DNA of 64,000 nucleotides from Planctomycetaceae bacterium. GTDB taxonomy: Bacteria > Planctomycetota > Planctomycetia > Planctomycetales > Planctomycetaceae. The DNA is taken from the NCBI GenBank assembly GCA_019636285.1, contig JAHBXV010000023.1, positions 1 to 64,000 of the forward strand. Direction: 5' to 3'. Numbering within the stretch: the stretch's first letter is position 1; each line of letters begins with the position of its first letter. Shown in pieces: positions 25,547 through 34,442 of the stretch. A program made the translations under genes and the position numbers. The notes beneath the pieces were generated by a model. That model was not told the DNA's origin. It did no database searches and saw nothing but the letters and a program-made list of their open reading frames with translations.

Positions 25547-26863
25547 TCATCGCAACCGTGAATCAACGGCCGGGTCGAGTTCCTGAGCCCGGGCCAGGTC
25601 GGCATTTGCCTCTTCGCTGGCTCCGTTTTGCGCATGCTGTTTGCCGCGTCGCCAATAGGCTTCCGCCACGAACGGGTCGAAGCGGCCAACGGCGTCATAG
25701 TCCGCGATGGCCTCGTTGTAACGCCCCAGCTTCAAGAGGGCGTCACCGCGCAGCGATCGTGCGTCAGCTGAGTCCTGCTGTTTCAAGATTTCGCCACACA
25801 GATCAACAACCTTCTGAAAGTTGTTCTCGGAAAGCGCGAATCGGGCACGACTCAGCCGGACGGCCGTGGAAGCCGGCTCCAGCATCTGCGCCCGCGCCAG
25901 ATCGACTTCCGCCGAGTCGCGATCTCCCGCCGATTCAAAATGTTCCGCTCGAGCCAAAAGCGCCTTCACGCTGTTGGGATCGCGGCCCACGGCGGCGTTA
26001 TGAACCTGCAGTTGCTGCAGCCACTGGATCTTTCGAGCATCCTCTTTCGCCTTCGCGGCGTCCCCCATGGTCAGGTAGGCCTGTCGCCGATGGACGTAAT
26101 ACTTGGGATTGAGCGGATCCTTCAGCATGGCCTCGGTGAAATCCAGGATCGCCGCATCGAGATCGCCCGCCATCAGCTTCAACAGACCTCGGTTATTAAT
26201 GGAGTTCACATAGCCCGGCTTCAGCCGCAGCGCGGCGTTGAAGTCTCCCAGGGCTTTGTCGATGAGCCCCAGTTGCATCTGGCAGAAGCCGCGATTGTTG
26301 TACGCATCGACGTAGCTGTCATCGAGGTCGATGGCCCGCGAGAAGATCGGCACGGCTTCCTGAACCCGGCCTTCCGCCAACAGCAATAACCCCAGATTGT
26401 TGTGCGTGCTGGCCGCTTGCGGATCGAGCGCGAGCGACCGTTCCAGCGCCGCGCGCGCTTCGGCGTGGCGATTCATCGAGATCAGCAGAAAGCCGCGATT
26501 ATTGTGCAGCCGCGCGATATCGGGCGAGACTCGAATGGCCCGATCGAGGTCCGCCAGCGCGAGGTCCTGCACCCCCGTGCGCAAATACAACGTGGATCGC
26601 GCGGCAAGAATGCTCACGCTGTTCGGCGATTTTTCGAGTGCTTCGGTCAAACCAGCGATCATCGCCGGGACGTCTCCGCTCTCGACGAGTTTCGCCAGTT
26701 CCGGCGGCAGTTCGGGGACGGTGGCGATTACGGGAGCCGGGGCGGTGGAACCGGCGGCGGTCCGATCCGCGCTCAATTGTTCCGGCTTTTCCTGGGAACA
26801 GCCGACCGCGAGCAGGGCGATGGTGGCCAGACACGACAAATGACGAGTCGAATAAGCTCGCAT
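25547..26863 (-). CDS. TPR-repeat lipoprotein
   Basis: A 438-residue protein with a lipoprotein signal peptide (ATIALLAVGC, lipobox Cys at residue 22). About eight to ten tetratricopeptide repeats follow, for example LHNNRGFLLISMNRHAEARAAL and AYNNRGFCQMQLGLIDKALGDF. The repeats are regular in the first two-thirds and end with another pair near the C-terminus. TPR lipoproteins act as scaffolds in the envelope. It lies 173 bases downstream of the AsmA-like gene on the same strand and may belong to that envelope group. Confidence 0.85.
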   Translation of the reverse strand: MRAYSTRHLSCLATIALLAVGCSQEKPEQLSADRTAAGSTAPAPVIATVPELPPELAKLVESGDVPAMIAGLTEALEKSPNSVSILAARSTLYLRTGVQDLALADLDRAIRVSPDIARLHNNRGFLLISMNRHAEARAALERSLALDPQAASTHNNLGLLLLAEGRVQEAVPIFSRAIDLDDSYVDAYNNRGFCQMQLGLIDKALGDFNAALRLKPGYVNSINNRGLLKLMAGDLDAAILDFTEAMLKDPLNPKYYVHRRQAYLTMGDAAKAKEDARKIQWLQQLQVHNAAVGRDPNSVKALLARAEHFESAGDRDSAEVDLARAQMLEPASTAVRLSRARFALSENNFQKVVDLCGEILKQQDSADARSLRGDALLKLGRYNEAIADYDAVGRFDPFVAEAYWRRGKQHAQNGASEEANADLARAQELDPAVDSRLR

Positions 26864-27036
26864 GGCAGCCCTTCCTCTCCCAGGAGAAGCGTCTCGATAA
26901 CCGGCGAAATCTGCCGGTCGGTTCGTTCACCGAGGCTTTTAGGTCAGGACGCCGAATTGGTCAAGATGACAGGGGCGAGCAGCCAGCTACCAGCAGCGAG
27001 CGGCCAGCAAGATACGAGAAGATTGTCCCGCTGAGA

Positions 27037-30000
27037 CTACCTGCGGTTTCCTCCCGGTTGTCCTTCCGAATTGCGGAATGTCGGAATCGGCCCGCCGGCC
27101 GGACGCGGGGCGAACGGCGCGAGCAGGAAATTGCGGAAGGTATCGGTGAGTTCGGGCAAGGCTTCCTGTCGGGCGACGGGCGCGTTGATATTTCCCCGAA
27201 CCAGAATGCGGACCCAGTCGCTGGTGGCGGCACCGATCAGCGTATTGACCAGGGGAAGCGGCGTCCGTCCCCCCATTCGCGAATAGAAGTCCAGACTCAT
27301 CGCGCCATCGAAACGGACGTAGCCGCGTCCACGGAAGCTAATCGACTTGCCAAACAGGTCGATCGATTCGAAGTTGAAGCGGGAGTCTCCCAGCGTGAAA
27401 TTCAGATTCGCATAGTCGAATGCGGCCCGATCGGGGGGCTGAAAACGCATGGCCGAGAAAATCTGCACGAAAATGGGAAGGTCGAACAGCGCGGCCGGAT
27501 AGATCATCAGGGTTCCGTGTCCTTGCACCTGATCTTCCCGTGGCCCGGTTCCATGGACGAGCATCCACCCGTTCATCAGGCCCGCCACGGCGGAGTAGCC
27601 GCGCAAGTACCGCTGAGCATATTTTTCCAGCGAGCCCCCGTTGATTGCCAGGAGCGCGCGATAACGGGGACCCTCCTGGGGAAAGACTTCCGCGTCGAGG
27701 AGAACTTTCCCCCCCACGGCATCGGCGGTGATGTGCTCGCCTCGAGGCGACGGGGGCTGCGCGCCCGGCCGGGCCTCCGGGAGATTCTCCAGCGAGCCGG
27801 CGACGAAGCGACCATTCTCGTACCGAAACGGTCCCTGCACGTTGCTCAATTGATGCCCCAACACCACCAGCGAGTCGACCGCCAGTCGACCGGCGATGAT
27901 GGCATCGCGACCGTCGTAGGAACCTTCCTGATCGACCACTCCGCCGATTTCTTCCAGGCGCTGGCCGGCATTCAGGCCGCAGCGGTGCAGATGCACCTTC
28001 GTCTTCCAGTTCGCGGCGATCGTCGTGCTGCTGGCATCGGTGGCCCACATGCTGGAACTCCCTTCCAGGGAGACCGTGCCCGTGGGGTTGAGCTGGTCCA
28101 GGATCTCCCGCAACTGGGGGGGCAATGTCCGACGAAAGGGCGGATTCGGAGTGAGATCATCAACCAGCATGCGGTTGAATTGAAGCGACCACGGTTCGTT
28201 CGGCGCGAACCAGCCCTTCCCCTGCACCAGGAAGCGCGTCTGCTCGTGCTTGCCCGACAATTCGCGAATCGTCAATTGTCCCTGGTCATAGCCAATTTCC
28301 CCTCGAATTTCCGTAATGGGCAGGGGCCAGTGACGCAGCGTCATTCGTCCGCCGGAAATCGCCAGACTGGGAATCCGAACGTCGACGGCGCGGCCCTCGG
28401 ACCAGAGAATCAGACACTCGTTCAGATCGAATCGGCCACCCACGTCGAGATCCTGCCAGACGGTTTGCAGATTCTGGGGAAGTGCCAGATACAGCGACTG
28501 ATCGAACTCAGCGCCGGTCGCTGAAATGGAAAGTTCCAGTTCGGCTGGTCCGCGTTCCGGCTGATAGCTGCCGAATACCGTCAGCCGCGCGCCGCCGTGC
28601 TCGGCAGTAATGTTGGCGCAGTCAACCTTGCGACCGTCCCAGGTCACTTCTCCCTGCAAGTGATCGAGCCGATAGTGGAAATAGGAAGGATCGACAGTGG
28701 CATCGACGAGCGTGACCGTCGCATGCGGAAAAAACTTCTGCCCCAGTCCGGCCGGGCGGTGCAATTGCACGCGCGCGTGGCCTCGACCTTGGAACCGCAG
28801 GTCTTCGAGAACCTGCCGGAGGACTGGCGGGCAGGCCAGCAGAAAGGCCCGATCGCTGGCGTAATTTTCGGCGGTAATGTCGAAGAAGGCTTCACTCTCG
28901 GGCCCGGGATTTCGAGCCCAACCCTCAAACCGGACGGGCGAAGAACCGGCGAGGCCATTCCCTTCGAAGACCGCCAGCGGGACCGGTGACCGCTCGTCCG
29001 GACTGGTCAGCGTGGCTGTCCCGATTACGCTACGAATCGGCAGCGGGAAGCGTGACGCGACGAGCGTCCCGTCCTGCAATTCCCCATTCAGTCGGTACTG
29101 CCACGTACCTCCCGGCGGCAGTTGCACGACTCCCCCGCCGCGCACGAGGCCGGTCAATCCAATTTCGTCAACGGCCTTCACCAGACTCCAGGGGAGACGA
29201 GTCTTGAGCGACTCATCGAGTGCAAGTCGCTCGCCATCGAACTTGAGCTGAATGCCCCCGGCTGGTGAGATGATCGCGTCGGCGAGGAAGGTTGTTTCAC
29301 CGGCACTCCACGACACCTCCTCAACCCGCAACTCCCCTCGTTCAAACGCTGCCAGCCCTCGAAGTCCGGAGATCTTCCAAGGCAGGAGCGGATGGTCGAT
29401 TTGTCCCTGCGAGATTTGAATCCGCGCCAGCCAATTTCCCGCGGGATTGTCCGTCGCTCCCCAGGAAACCTGCAGGTCCGCCAGCGCCTCGATTCCGAAG
29501 GAACTGCCGAGCGGTGCCACGCTTGCCGGGTCAATCTCGGCTTCCGTCTCGCGGCCTTGCCGACGTTCTTCGCGGCGGTAAGCAATTGTCGCCTGTCGTG
29601 CGGCTTCCTGTCGCAAGAGTTCCCGTCCGCGCGACGTCAACTGGCGCGATTCTGGAATCAGTTCCTCGACGAGCGCCACCAGCGAGTCATCGATGGGAAT
29701 CCGCTTCCAGGTCATCGCGGCGTCGACGGGAGCGAAATCGCTGGTCAACGTCCCCTGGAGGTCCACCGGGCCGGCCGGATCGATGCGGGCCTGAACCTGC
29801 CAGCGGATCGACGTGCCATCGCCAGGCGCCATCCGTGCCGTGATGCTGTCGATCATCATCCGGTCGCGAGCCGTGCCGTCGGGCAGATGAATCTGCAAGC
29901 GAGCCCGTCCGTGTTCCAACAAGATTTCCGGGACGGGATCGGAACGCTTCTGGCGAAAGGTGATTCCCGCCCAGTTCCAGGAAGTCCCTTTTCGCTGCAC

Positions 30001-30387
30001 GAGGAATTCCGGCGCCAGGAATCGCACCTGCCGCATGACGATCTTCTGATCGTTCAGCAGTTGCTGACGATCGACCGTGACCACGACTTCCGGAATCGTC
30101 GCGAGCGGTTCCCCGGTCTCGCGATGGTGCACGAGCAGTCCGGCCAGCCGGATACGGCCATACAGGTCGAAATTGGCACGTTCCAGCTTTATGGCCAACT
30201 GCGGCGAGAGCCGATTGAGTTCCCTCAACGCCTTTTGCCGCAAGAACTCATCGCCGCGCGTGACGTACCAGTACCCCGCCGCTCCCGCGACAACCGCCGC
30301 GAGCGCCAAGAGGCTGATCAGAGCGCGAAACACTTTGCGCACGGCGTCAGCTCGAACGGGGAGCAAAAAGACTGGAGGAAGCGGCAC
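27037..30387 (-). CDS. AsmA-like envelope protein
   Basis: An 1116-residue protein with one N-terminal membrane helix (~18-42, ALISLLALAAVVAGAAGYWYV). A long beta-rich region follows whose beginning (LAIKLERANFDLYGRIRLAGLLV) and C-terminal block (AMSLDFYSRMGG through LVRGNINAP) resemble AsmA/DUF3971-type proteins. These are elongated envelope proteins related to lipid-transport bridges such as TamB and YhdP. The start is GTG 30387, which overlaps the upstream glycosyltransferase gene by 41 bases, implying coupling. A role in moving lipids or stabilising the outer membrane is inferred from the family only. No TamA/BamA partner is in the window. Confidence 0.75.
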   Translation of the reverse strand: MPLPPVFLLPVRADAVRKVFRALISLLALAAVVAGAAGYWYVTRGDEFLRQKALRELNRLSPQLAIKLERANFDLYGRIRLAGLLVHHRETGEPLATIPEVVVTVDRQQLLNDQKIVMRQVRFLAPEFLVQRKGTSWNWAGITFRQKRSDPVPEILLEHGRARLQIHLPDGTARDRMMIDSITARMAPGDGTSIRWQVQARIDPAGPVDLQGTLTSDFAPVDAAMTWKRIPIDDSLVALVEELIPESRQLTSRGRELLRQEAARQATIAYRREERRQGRETEAEIDPASVAPLGSSFGIEALADLQVSWGATDNPAGNWLARIQISQGQIDHPLLPWKISGLRGLAAFERGELRVEEVSWSAGETTFLADAIISPAGGIQLKFDGERLALDESLKTRLPWSLVKAVDEIGLTGLVRGGGVVQLPPGGTWQYRLNGELQDGTLVASRFPLPIRSVIGTATLTSPDERSPVPLAVFEGNGLAGSSPVRFEGWARNPGPESEAFFDITAENYASDRAFLLACPPVLRQVLEDLRFQGRGHARVQLHRPAGLGQKFFPHATVTLVDATVDPSYFHYRLDHLQGEVTWDGRKVDCANITAEHGGARLTVFGSYQPERGPAELELSISATGAEFDQSLYLALPQNLQTVWQDLDVGGRFDLNECLILWSEGRAVDVRIPSLAISGGRMTLRHWPLPITEIRGEIGYDQGQLTIRELSGKHEQTRFLVQGKGWFAPNEPWSLQFNRMLVDDLTPNPPFRRTLPPQLREILDQLNPTGTVSLEGSSSMWATDASSTTIAANWKTKVHLHRCGLNAGQRLEEIGGVVDQEGSYDGRDAIIAGRLAVDSLVVLGHQLSNVQGPFRYENGRFVAGSLENLPEARPGAQPPSPRGEHITADAVGGKVLLDAEVFPQEGPRYRALLAINGGSLEKYAQRYLRGYSAVAGLMNGWMLVHGTGPREDQVQGHGTLMIYPAALFDLPIFVQIFSAMRFQPPDRAAFDYANLNFTLGDSRFNFESIDLFGKSISFRGRGYVRFDGAMSLDFYSRMGGRTPLPLVNTLIGAATSDWVRILVRGNINAPVARQEALPELTDTFRNFLLAPFAPRPAGGPIPTFRNSEGQPGGNRR

Positions 30388-31603
30388 CGGCGGACGCCAG
30401 CACCCACAAGGGGTACTCCGCGGGCAAGCGGTAGCGAATCGAACCGACGAACAAGAGATGCAGCGCGGCGAAGTACAAAACCGGCCCCAGCGTGAAGGCC
30501 AGCAGGCGGACGTTGCCGCGATGTCGGACGATTCCCGCGACTACCAGGCCGTACAGCGGCAACGTCCCAACGATCAGCACAAAGGCAAACAACCACCCCC
30601 CGAACTGTGGGGCATTCGGGACCGGACTCCAGAATCGCAGTTGCTTCACGAGCGCCAGTTGAAGCCCATGAACCGGGTTTTGCCCGAGGTAGTCCCAGGC
30701 TCGTCGCGCGTACTCGCGGTTCATGTCGTATTCCGACATTTGTCCCAGCAAGTTTTCCTCGTCGAAGAACCGCATGTCGCTGTCGCCGGTCGCTCCCTCG
30801 TGCAACCCGTCATAAAGGCTGGGTCCCATCCAGAGCGTGGTCGGCACCCAGTGCCCGGTCACGACCTGATTGCGCAGCGCCCACGGAAACAACGTGATCG
30901 ATTGGGCCAACAACAGCACACCAGCCAAAATCCATTGATGGCGCCGCGAAGGGCCAGTGGCAATCAACACGACGGCCGCGAACGGTCCAACCAGTAGCCA
31001 GGTGGGGCGAATCATGGTCGCAGCCGTCACGGCCACGCCGGCGAGCACGGCCTGCCAAACGGTCGGCTGCCGAGCCGGAAAGTCGTCTGGCGGAAAGCGA
31101 TCCCCCTTCGCGTCTCCGCGCGGCCAGAGTCGCGCCAACGTCCACAGGCTGACCAGAATGGTCAGCGCGAACACCGTCTCGCTGAGAAACAGCCCGCTGA
31201 ATCCGACAAACGCGGGAACGATCGCCGTTATTGAGGCAGACATCAGGCCAATCGCTTCGCTCGCCAGTTCGCGCCCCAGCAAATACGCCATGCCGCAACA
31301 CGCACTCCCCAACAGCGCCAGCCAGACCCGCGCTGGAAGCGTCGCCTCGCCAAATAGCAGTCGTGGGACTGCCAATACGGCGGGAAAGCCCGGCATCCGC
31401 AACACGTAACGGGGAGGCTCGTACAGCGAATAGGTCTGCCCCTCTGCAATTCGTCCGGCGAGTTCCCAATAGCCGTCGGCATCACCCGGAATGAGGCAGA
31501 TTTCTCCGGCCCGCCGCGCGCGGACATCGACCTCGACGGCTGCGATCAGCCGCAATACGAACGCGATCGACATGACCAGGAGGACAATCCGGGTCGGGCC
31601 CAT
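30347..31603 (-). CDS. ArnT/GT39-like membrane glycosyltransferase
   Basis: A 418-residue multi-span protein with about ten hydrophobic segments. It has features of the dolichyl-phosphate-mannose/ArnT-type GT-C superfamily: an early acidic residue region after the first span (GDADGYWELAGRIAEG), the YEPPRYVLRMPGFPAVLA loop and a periplasmic C-terminal part. GT-C enzymes transfer sugars from polyprenyl-phosphate donors to lipids or proteins on the outer face of the membrane. ATG 31603 is preferred because residues upstream of it (to 31771) are low-complexity and non-membrane. Its end overlaps the AsmA-like gene by 41 bases. Acceptor unknown. Confidence 0.8.
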   Translation of the reverse strand: MGPTRIVLLVMSIAFVLRLIAAVEVDVRARRAGEICLIPGDADGYWELAGRIAEGQTYSLYEPPRYVLRMPGFPAVLAVPRLLFGEATLPARVWLALLGSACCGMAYLLGRELASEAIGLMSASITAIVPAFVGFSGLFLSETVFALTILVSLWTLARLWPRGDAKGDRFPPDDFPARQPTVWQAVLAGVAVTAATMIRPTWLLVGPFAAVVLIATGPSRRHQWILAGVLLLAQSITLFPWALRNQVVTGHWVPTTLWMGPSLYDGLHEGATGDSDMRFFDEENLLGQMSEYDMNREYARRAWDYLGQNPVHGLQLALVKQLRFWSPVPNAPQFGGWLFAFVLIVGTLPLYGLVVAGIVRHRGNVRLLAFTLGPVLYFAALHLLFVGSIRYRLPAEYPLWVLASAGAASSSLFAPRSS

Positions 31604-31974
31604 GAAACTGCGCAAGATAGAACCTCCCCCACCCCCTGCGAAGGGTGCGGGATGGTATGAGCGGTCGCGACGAACCGTCAAGGCGGCTTTTAATCGGGCA
31701 AATCGTCGTTCACCCCCAACTCCCTCGGTCGTGACCCACCATCGGAGAAGGGCTTCCGCCGAGCACCCCAATTCATCAGTTCAACTCAAACCACCCCATC
31801 TAACATTCCTGAGATTAGGGCCTTGTCCGCCTGACACCTGGAGAAACAATTCTGACGAACTTAGCGAAACAACAAAAAACACGTTGATATTTCCGGTTCG
31901 GAAAAATAGGGTAATTCGATCCCGGCGATGGACGCTGGAACCAATTTGAAACGCCTGCAAAAGAGGTCGCGCCA
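31604..31974. other. Divergent intergenic region with AT-rich promoter block
   Basis: The region separates the glycosyltransferase (minus) from secreted protein A (plus). The right half, about 31840-31920, is unusually AT-rich for this genome and contains the promoter-like block given separately. Nothing was recognised in the left half. Confidence 0.5.
31884..31912 (+). promoter_or_regulatory. Candidate promoter of secreted protein A with inverted repeat in the spacer
   Basis: TTGATA (31884-31889), a 17-base spacer and TAGGGT (31907-31912). The spacer starts with the perfect inverted repeat TTTCCG-gtt-CGGAAA (31890-31904) and ends with an A-run. The same arrangement precedes the homologous gene at 34443, which supports function. 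Confidence 0.55.
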
Positions 31975-33285
31975 ATGTGGACGGCAACCCCTCAACCCCG
32001 GTACTGGTCCGAGCGGAACCAGGCCAAAAGTCATCGGGCATCGCTGGGCAAGTGCTCGGCGGCGGACCACCAGATTCGGGTGGGTCAATCCGGGCGCAAA
32101 GTTGCCCAGGTCGTTTGTGCCCTTTTCCTGGCCGCGACGGCCTCGTCCGTCTTCGCCGGAGCCGGAACCGATGAGCGCATTGGCGAACCCGGCGTTTACT
32201 ATGTCGATCCGGAGTTTCACGCTCCGACCAGGCATATGGCGTGGCAGGACTTTAACAGTAACGATGTCTGGATCTGCCAGATCGATGCCCAGACAGGGCG
32301 GCTCATTCCTGCCAACGGCAAGGGAATTCGCCCCCCGGTCAAAACGGTTTCCATCTTCAAGTCCTCTCAGGGAAGCGGGTCGTTCAACGGTCCCGAACTC
32401 GGTTTCTCCACGCGCGGCCTGTTCGCTTACTACACGATCCGCGACGGCAACGGAGTGAATCAGACAGCCCGCTTTGGCCCGCTGGACCGGGGCACTCCCA
32501 CCTATCTCCAAATCTCGCGAGATGAACGATTTGGACGGGCCGGCGCGCTGCCGACGATCCTGCCGGACTTCCCCGAGGTGGCCTTGCTGAATATCTATCT
32601 CGATCGCCTGCGGGGGCAGACCGGATGGAGCTTTGAAGATACCCCCAACGATAAAAACATTGTTCCCACGGCTGAAATCAGCCTGAAGGGCCCCCGCTGG
32701 GTGCCCGGTGAATTGGCGATTTCGACCAATATCCAGACGTCGGATCGCACGAAACAAGCCGCGATCTACGATGTCGAAACCGGCACGACGAAAGTGATCA
32801 CGAACGATGCAGGCCACAAGACCGAGGTCTTTGTCTTCAACTGTCCGGAGACTGGCACTCGCGCCGCCATGTGCCTGGTCGGAAACGCGCAGCGCGAATT
32901 GGCCGTCTACAAAGAGGCGTCCCCCTATTGGGAAAAGATCGCCTCCATTCCCTGCCCGACGTTCGTGGTCGGCGGCGGAATCTTCGGAGCCCGCATCTAC
33001 CTGCCCGAGCCATTCGTGTTCCAGGGCAAGTCGTACTTCACGTTTGTGGTTGGCAAGGTCAACACGCGAACGCTTGCGGTTAAGGGACCGTCACAGGTCT
33101 TTGTTGCCCAACTCGGCCGGCCGGAGGCCGTGCAGATCGGCTCAACCAATGCGGCTGCCCGGCTCGACCCGGAAGCCCTTGTTCTGTCAGATCGCGTCTA
33201 CTTGTACTACTACATCGGCGTGGCCGAGGGCTCGAACATGCAGCCTGAATTGCATGTTGTTAAAGACTTCTTGCCGCTTCCCTAA
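31975..33285 (+). CDS. Secreted protein A of a two-copy family, unknown function
   Basis: A 436-residue protein with a long leader. About 42 polar/basic residues precede a hydrophobic export segment (VAQVVCALFLAATASSVFA), followed by the mature start GAGTDERIGEPGVYYVDPE. The body is beta-rich, with repeated aromatic and D-x-x-T-G-type turns (CQIDAQTGRLIP, YDVETGTTKVI, ELAVYKEASPYWEKIA), suggesting a propeller; this is a guess from pattern only. GAGG at 31963-31966 sits 8 bases before ATG 31975 and supports the long leader. It shares roughly 70% of residues by eye with the protein at 34443-35759, and ends with the same HVVKDFLPLP. I do not recognise the family. Confidence 0.8.
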   Translation: MWTATPQPRYWSERNQAKSHRASLGKCSAADHQIRVGQSGRKVAQVVCALFLAATASSVFAGAGTDERIGEPGVYYVDPEFHAPTRHMAWQDFNSNDVWICQIDAQTGRLIPANGKGIRPPVKTVSIFKSSQGSGSFNGPELGFSTRGLFAYYTIRDGNGVNQTARFGPLDRGTPTYLQISRDERFGRAGALPTILPDFPEVALLNIYLDRLRGQTGWSFEDTPNDKNIVPTAEISLKGPRWVPGELAISTNIQTSDRTKQAAIYDVETGTTKVITNDAGHKTEVFVFNCPETGTRAAMCLVGNAQRELAVYKEASPYWEKIASIPCPTFVVGGGIFGARIYLPEPFVFQGKSYFTFVVGKVNTRTLAVKGPSQVFVAQLGRPEAVQIGSTNAAARLDPEALVLSDRVYLYYYIGVAEGSNMQPELHVVKDFLPLP

Positions 33286-33328
33286 GGGGTGATGGCATAT
33301 TGCCCCCGAAGGCAATCGGGACCGAGCG

Positions 33329-34132
33329 TTACTTCAGTTCGACGAGTTCGGGCCGCGGCAAGTCCTTGAGGCTTCTCAGGCCAAACAGGGCCAGGAACCG
33401 TTCGGTTGTGCGATACTGGACCCGGCGGGCATCTCCCGATTCCCGTTCGATAGCCAGCAACTGACGTCGCACGAGCTGCCGCAACGTCCCTCCACACTGC
33501 GGCTTTCCCAGTTCCTGAATTTCGTTCTGCGCGATTGGCTGCCGATAAGCCACCAGCGCCAGAACTTCCAGTGCCTCCTGGTTCAGCCGAACTTCCTTCG
33601 GGCCCTGGCCGTGAACTCGATCGCGCACGCGCTCGTAGTCGTTCAGCAACCGCAGGGAGTAGCCCCCTTCGACCAGAACAACGCGGTAGGGGCGGTTTTC
33701 ATCGACATAGAGTTGATTCAACCGCTCGAATTCGTCTCGAAAGTACTCGGCCGAAAAGCTGTCCCGAAAGAGGGTTCCCAACTGCCGCAGTGACACGGGT
33801 TCCGGCGACACGAACAGACAGCCCTCCAGAATCTGCCGGGGGTCAACCGGCACCGGGGTGTCATCCGGCGGCGTAGACGGTTCGACCGGGGGGGAGGCTT
33901 CAGCGATTGCGGATGGACTGGCATGCAAACCAGCCACGATGGCCGCGGTTCGAGGCTGCAACTCGGGCGGCCGATCGGCGGCAATTTCCACTTCGGACGC
34001 TTCGAGAGCTTCGAGTGCCCTCTGGTAAGCATCCTCAAGTTCGTCTCCGGTCCACTCGACCGGTGTCATGTCCCAGGATTCCCGCAGGAAGTCGGTGTCC
34101 TCGGAATCGGGAGATTCATCAGTCGAGTTCAT
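33329..34132 (-). CDS. scpB: Segregation and condensation protein B
   Basis: A 267-residue kleisin-partner protein that works with ScpA and SMC in chromosome condensation. The conserved double winged-helix region spans ~100-260, with ILEGCLFVSPEPVSLRQL, LVEGGYSLRLL, the signature LNQEALEVLALVAYRQPIAQNEI and VQYRTTERFLALFGL. The first ~95 residues are acidic, low-complexity and not conserved, as is common for ScpB. No scpA or smc is adjacent. It lies between two homologous secreted-protein genes on the opposite strand. Confidence 0.93.
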   Translation of the reverse strand: MNSTDESPDSEDTDFLRESWDMTPVEWTGDELEDAYQRALEALEASEVEIAADRPPELQPRTAAIVAGLHASPSAIAEASPPVEPSTPPDDTPVPVDPRQILEGCLFVSPEPVSLRQLGTLFRDSFSAEYFRDEFERLNQLYVDENRPYRVVLVEGGYSLRLLNDYERVRDRVHGQGPKEVRLNQEALEVLALVAYRQPIAQNEIQELGKPQCGGTLRQLVRRQLLAIERESGDARRVQYRTTERFLALFGLRSLKDLPRPELVELK

Positions 34133-34442
34133 CGCGAACGTCCCTTCTCGCGATCGATCGGCGGCCCTGCACGATCACCCCGCGTCCGTAGGCAACCAGC
34201 GTGATAAAGCAGATTCGGCAACCCGGTCAAGGCCGCGTAGCGCTCAAGCCTTTCCTCCCTCGATCCCTCGGAGGCGTCTACTCTTCGCAATGCCAAAAGC
34301 CCGTATATCTGGAGAAAAAACAGATTATGGAGATTGTGATGAATTTGAGTATTTTGCGTTGAACTTTCGGCCTGCCAAAAATAGTGTGTTTCATTCCGGT
34401 TAACTGAAATCGAATATTTTGTACACTACGAGGTCGAGAAAC
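34133..34442. other. Intergenic region upstream of secreted protein B
   Basis: Separates scpB (minus) from secreted protein B (plus). Positions ~34290-34430 are strikingly AT-rich relative to the surroundings and contain the promoter block listed separately. No gene was recognised. Confidence 0.5.
34359..34387 (+). promoter_or_regulatory. Candidate promoter of secreted protein B, matching that of protein A
   Basis: TTGAAC (34359-34364), a 17-base spacer and TAGTGT (34382-34387). The spacer holds TTTCGGC-ct-GCCAAAA (34365-34380), an inverted repeat with one mismatch, and ends with an A-run. Element order and spacing match those at 31884-31912, although the arm bases differ (CCG/CGG versus GGC/GCC), so pairing is kept while sequence changes. 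Confidence 0.55.

Noticed and set aside
26638-28524. A 628-residue plus-strand frame across the TPR and AsmA-like genes
   Set aside because: Arg/Gly-rich with no hydrophobic core or motif, and antisense to two genes with recognisable features.
33295-33325. A short hairpin (ATTGCC/GGCAAT) between secreted protein A and scpB as a terminator
   Set aside because: Only 6-bp arms with no T-run on either strand; too weak to list as a feature.
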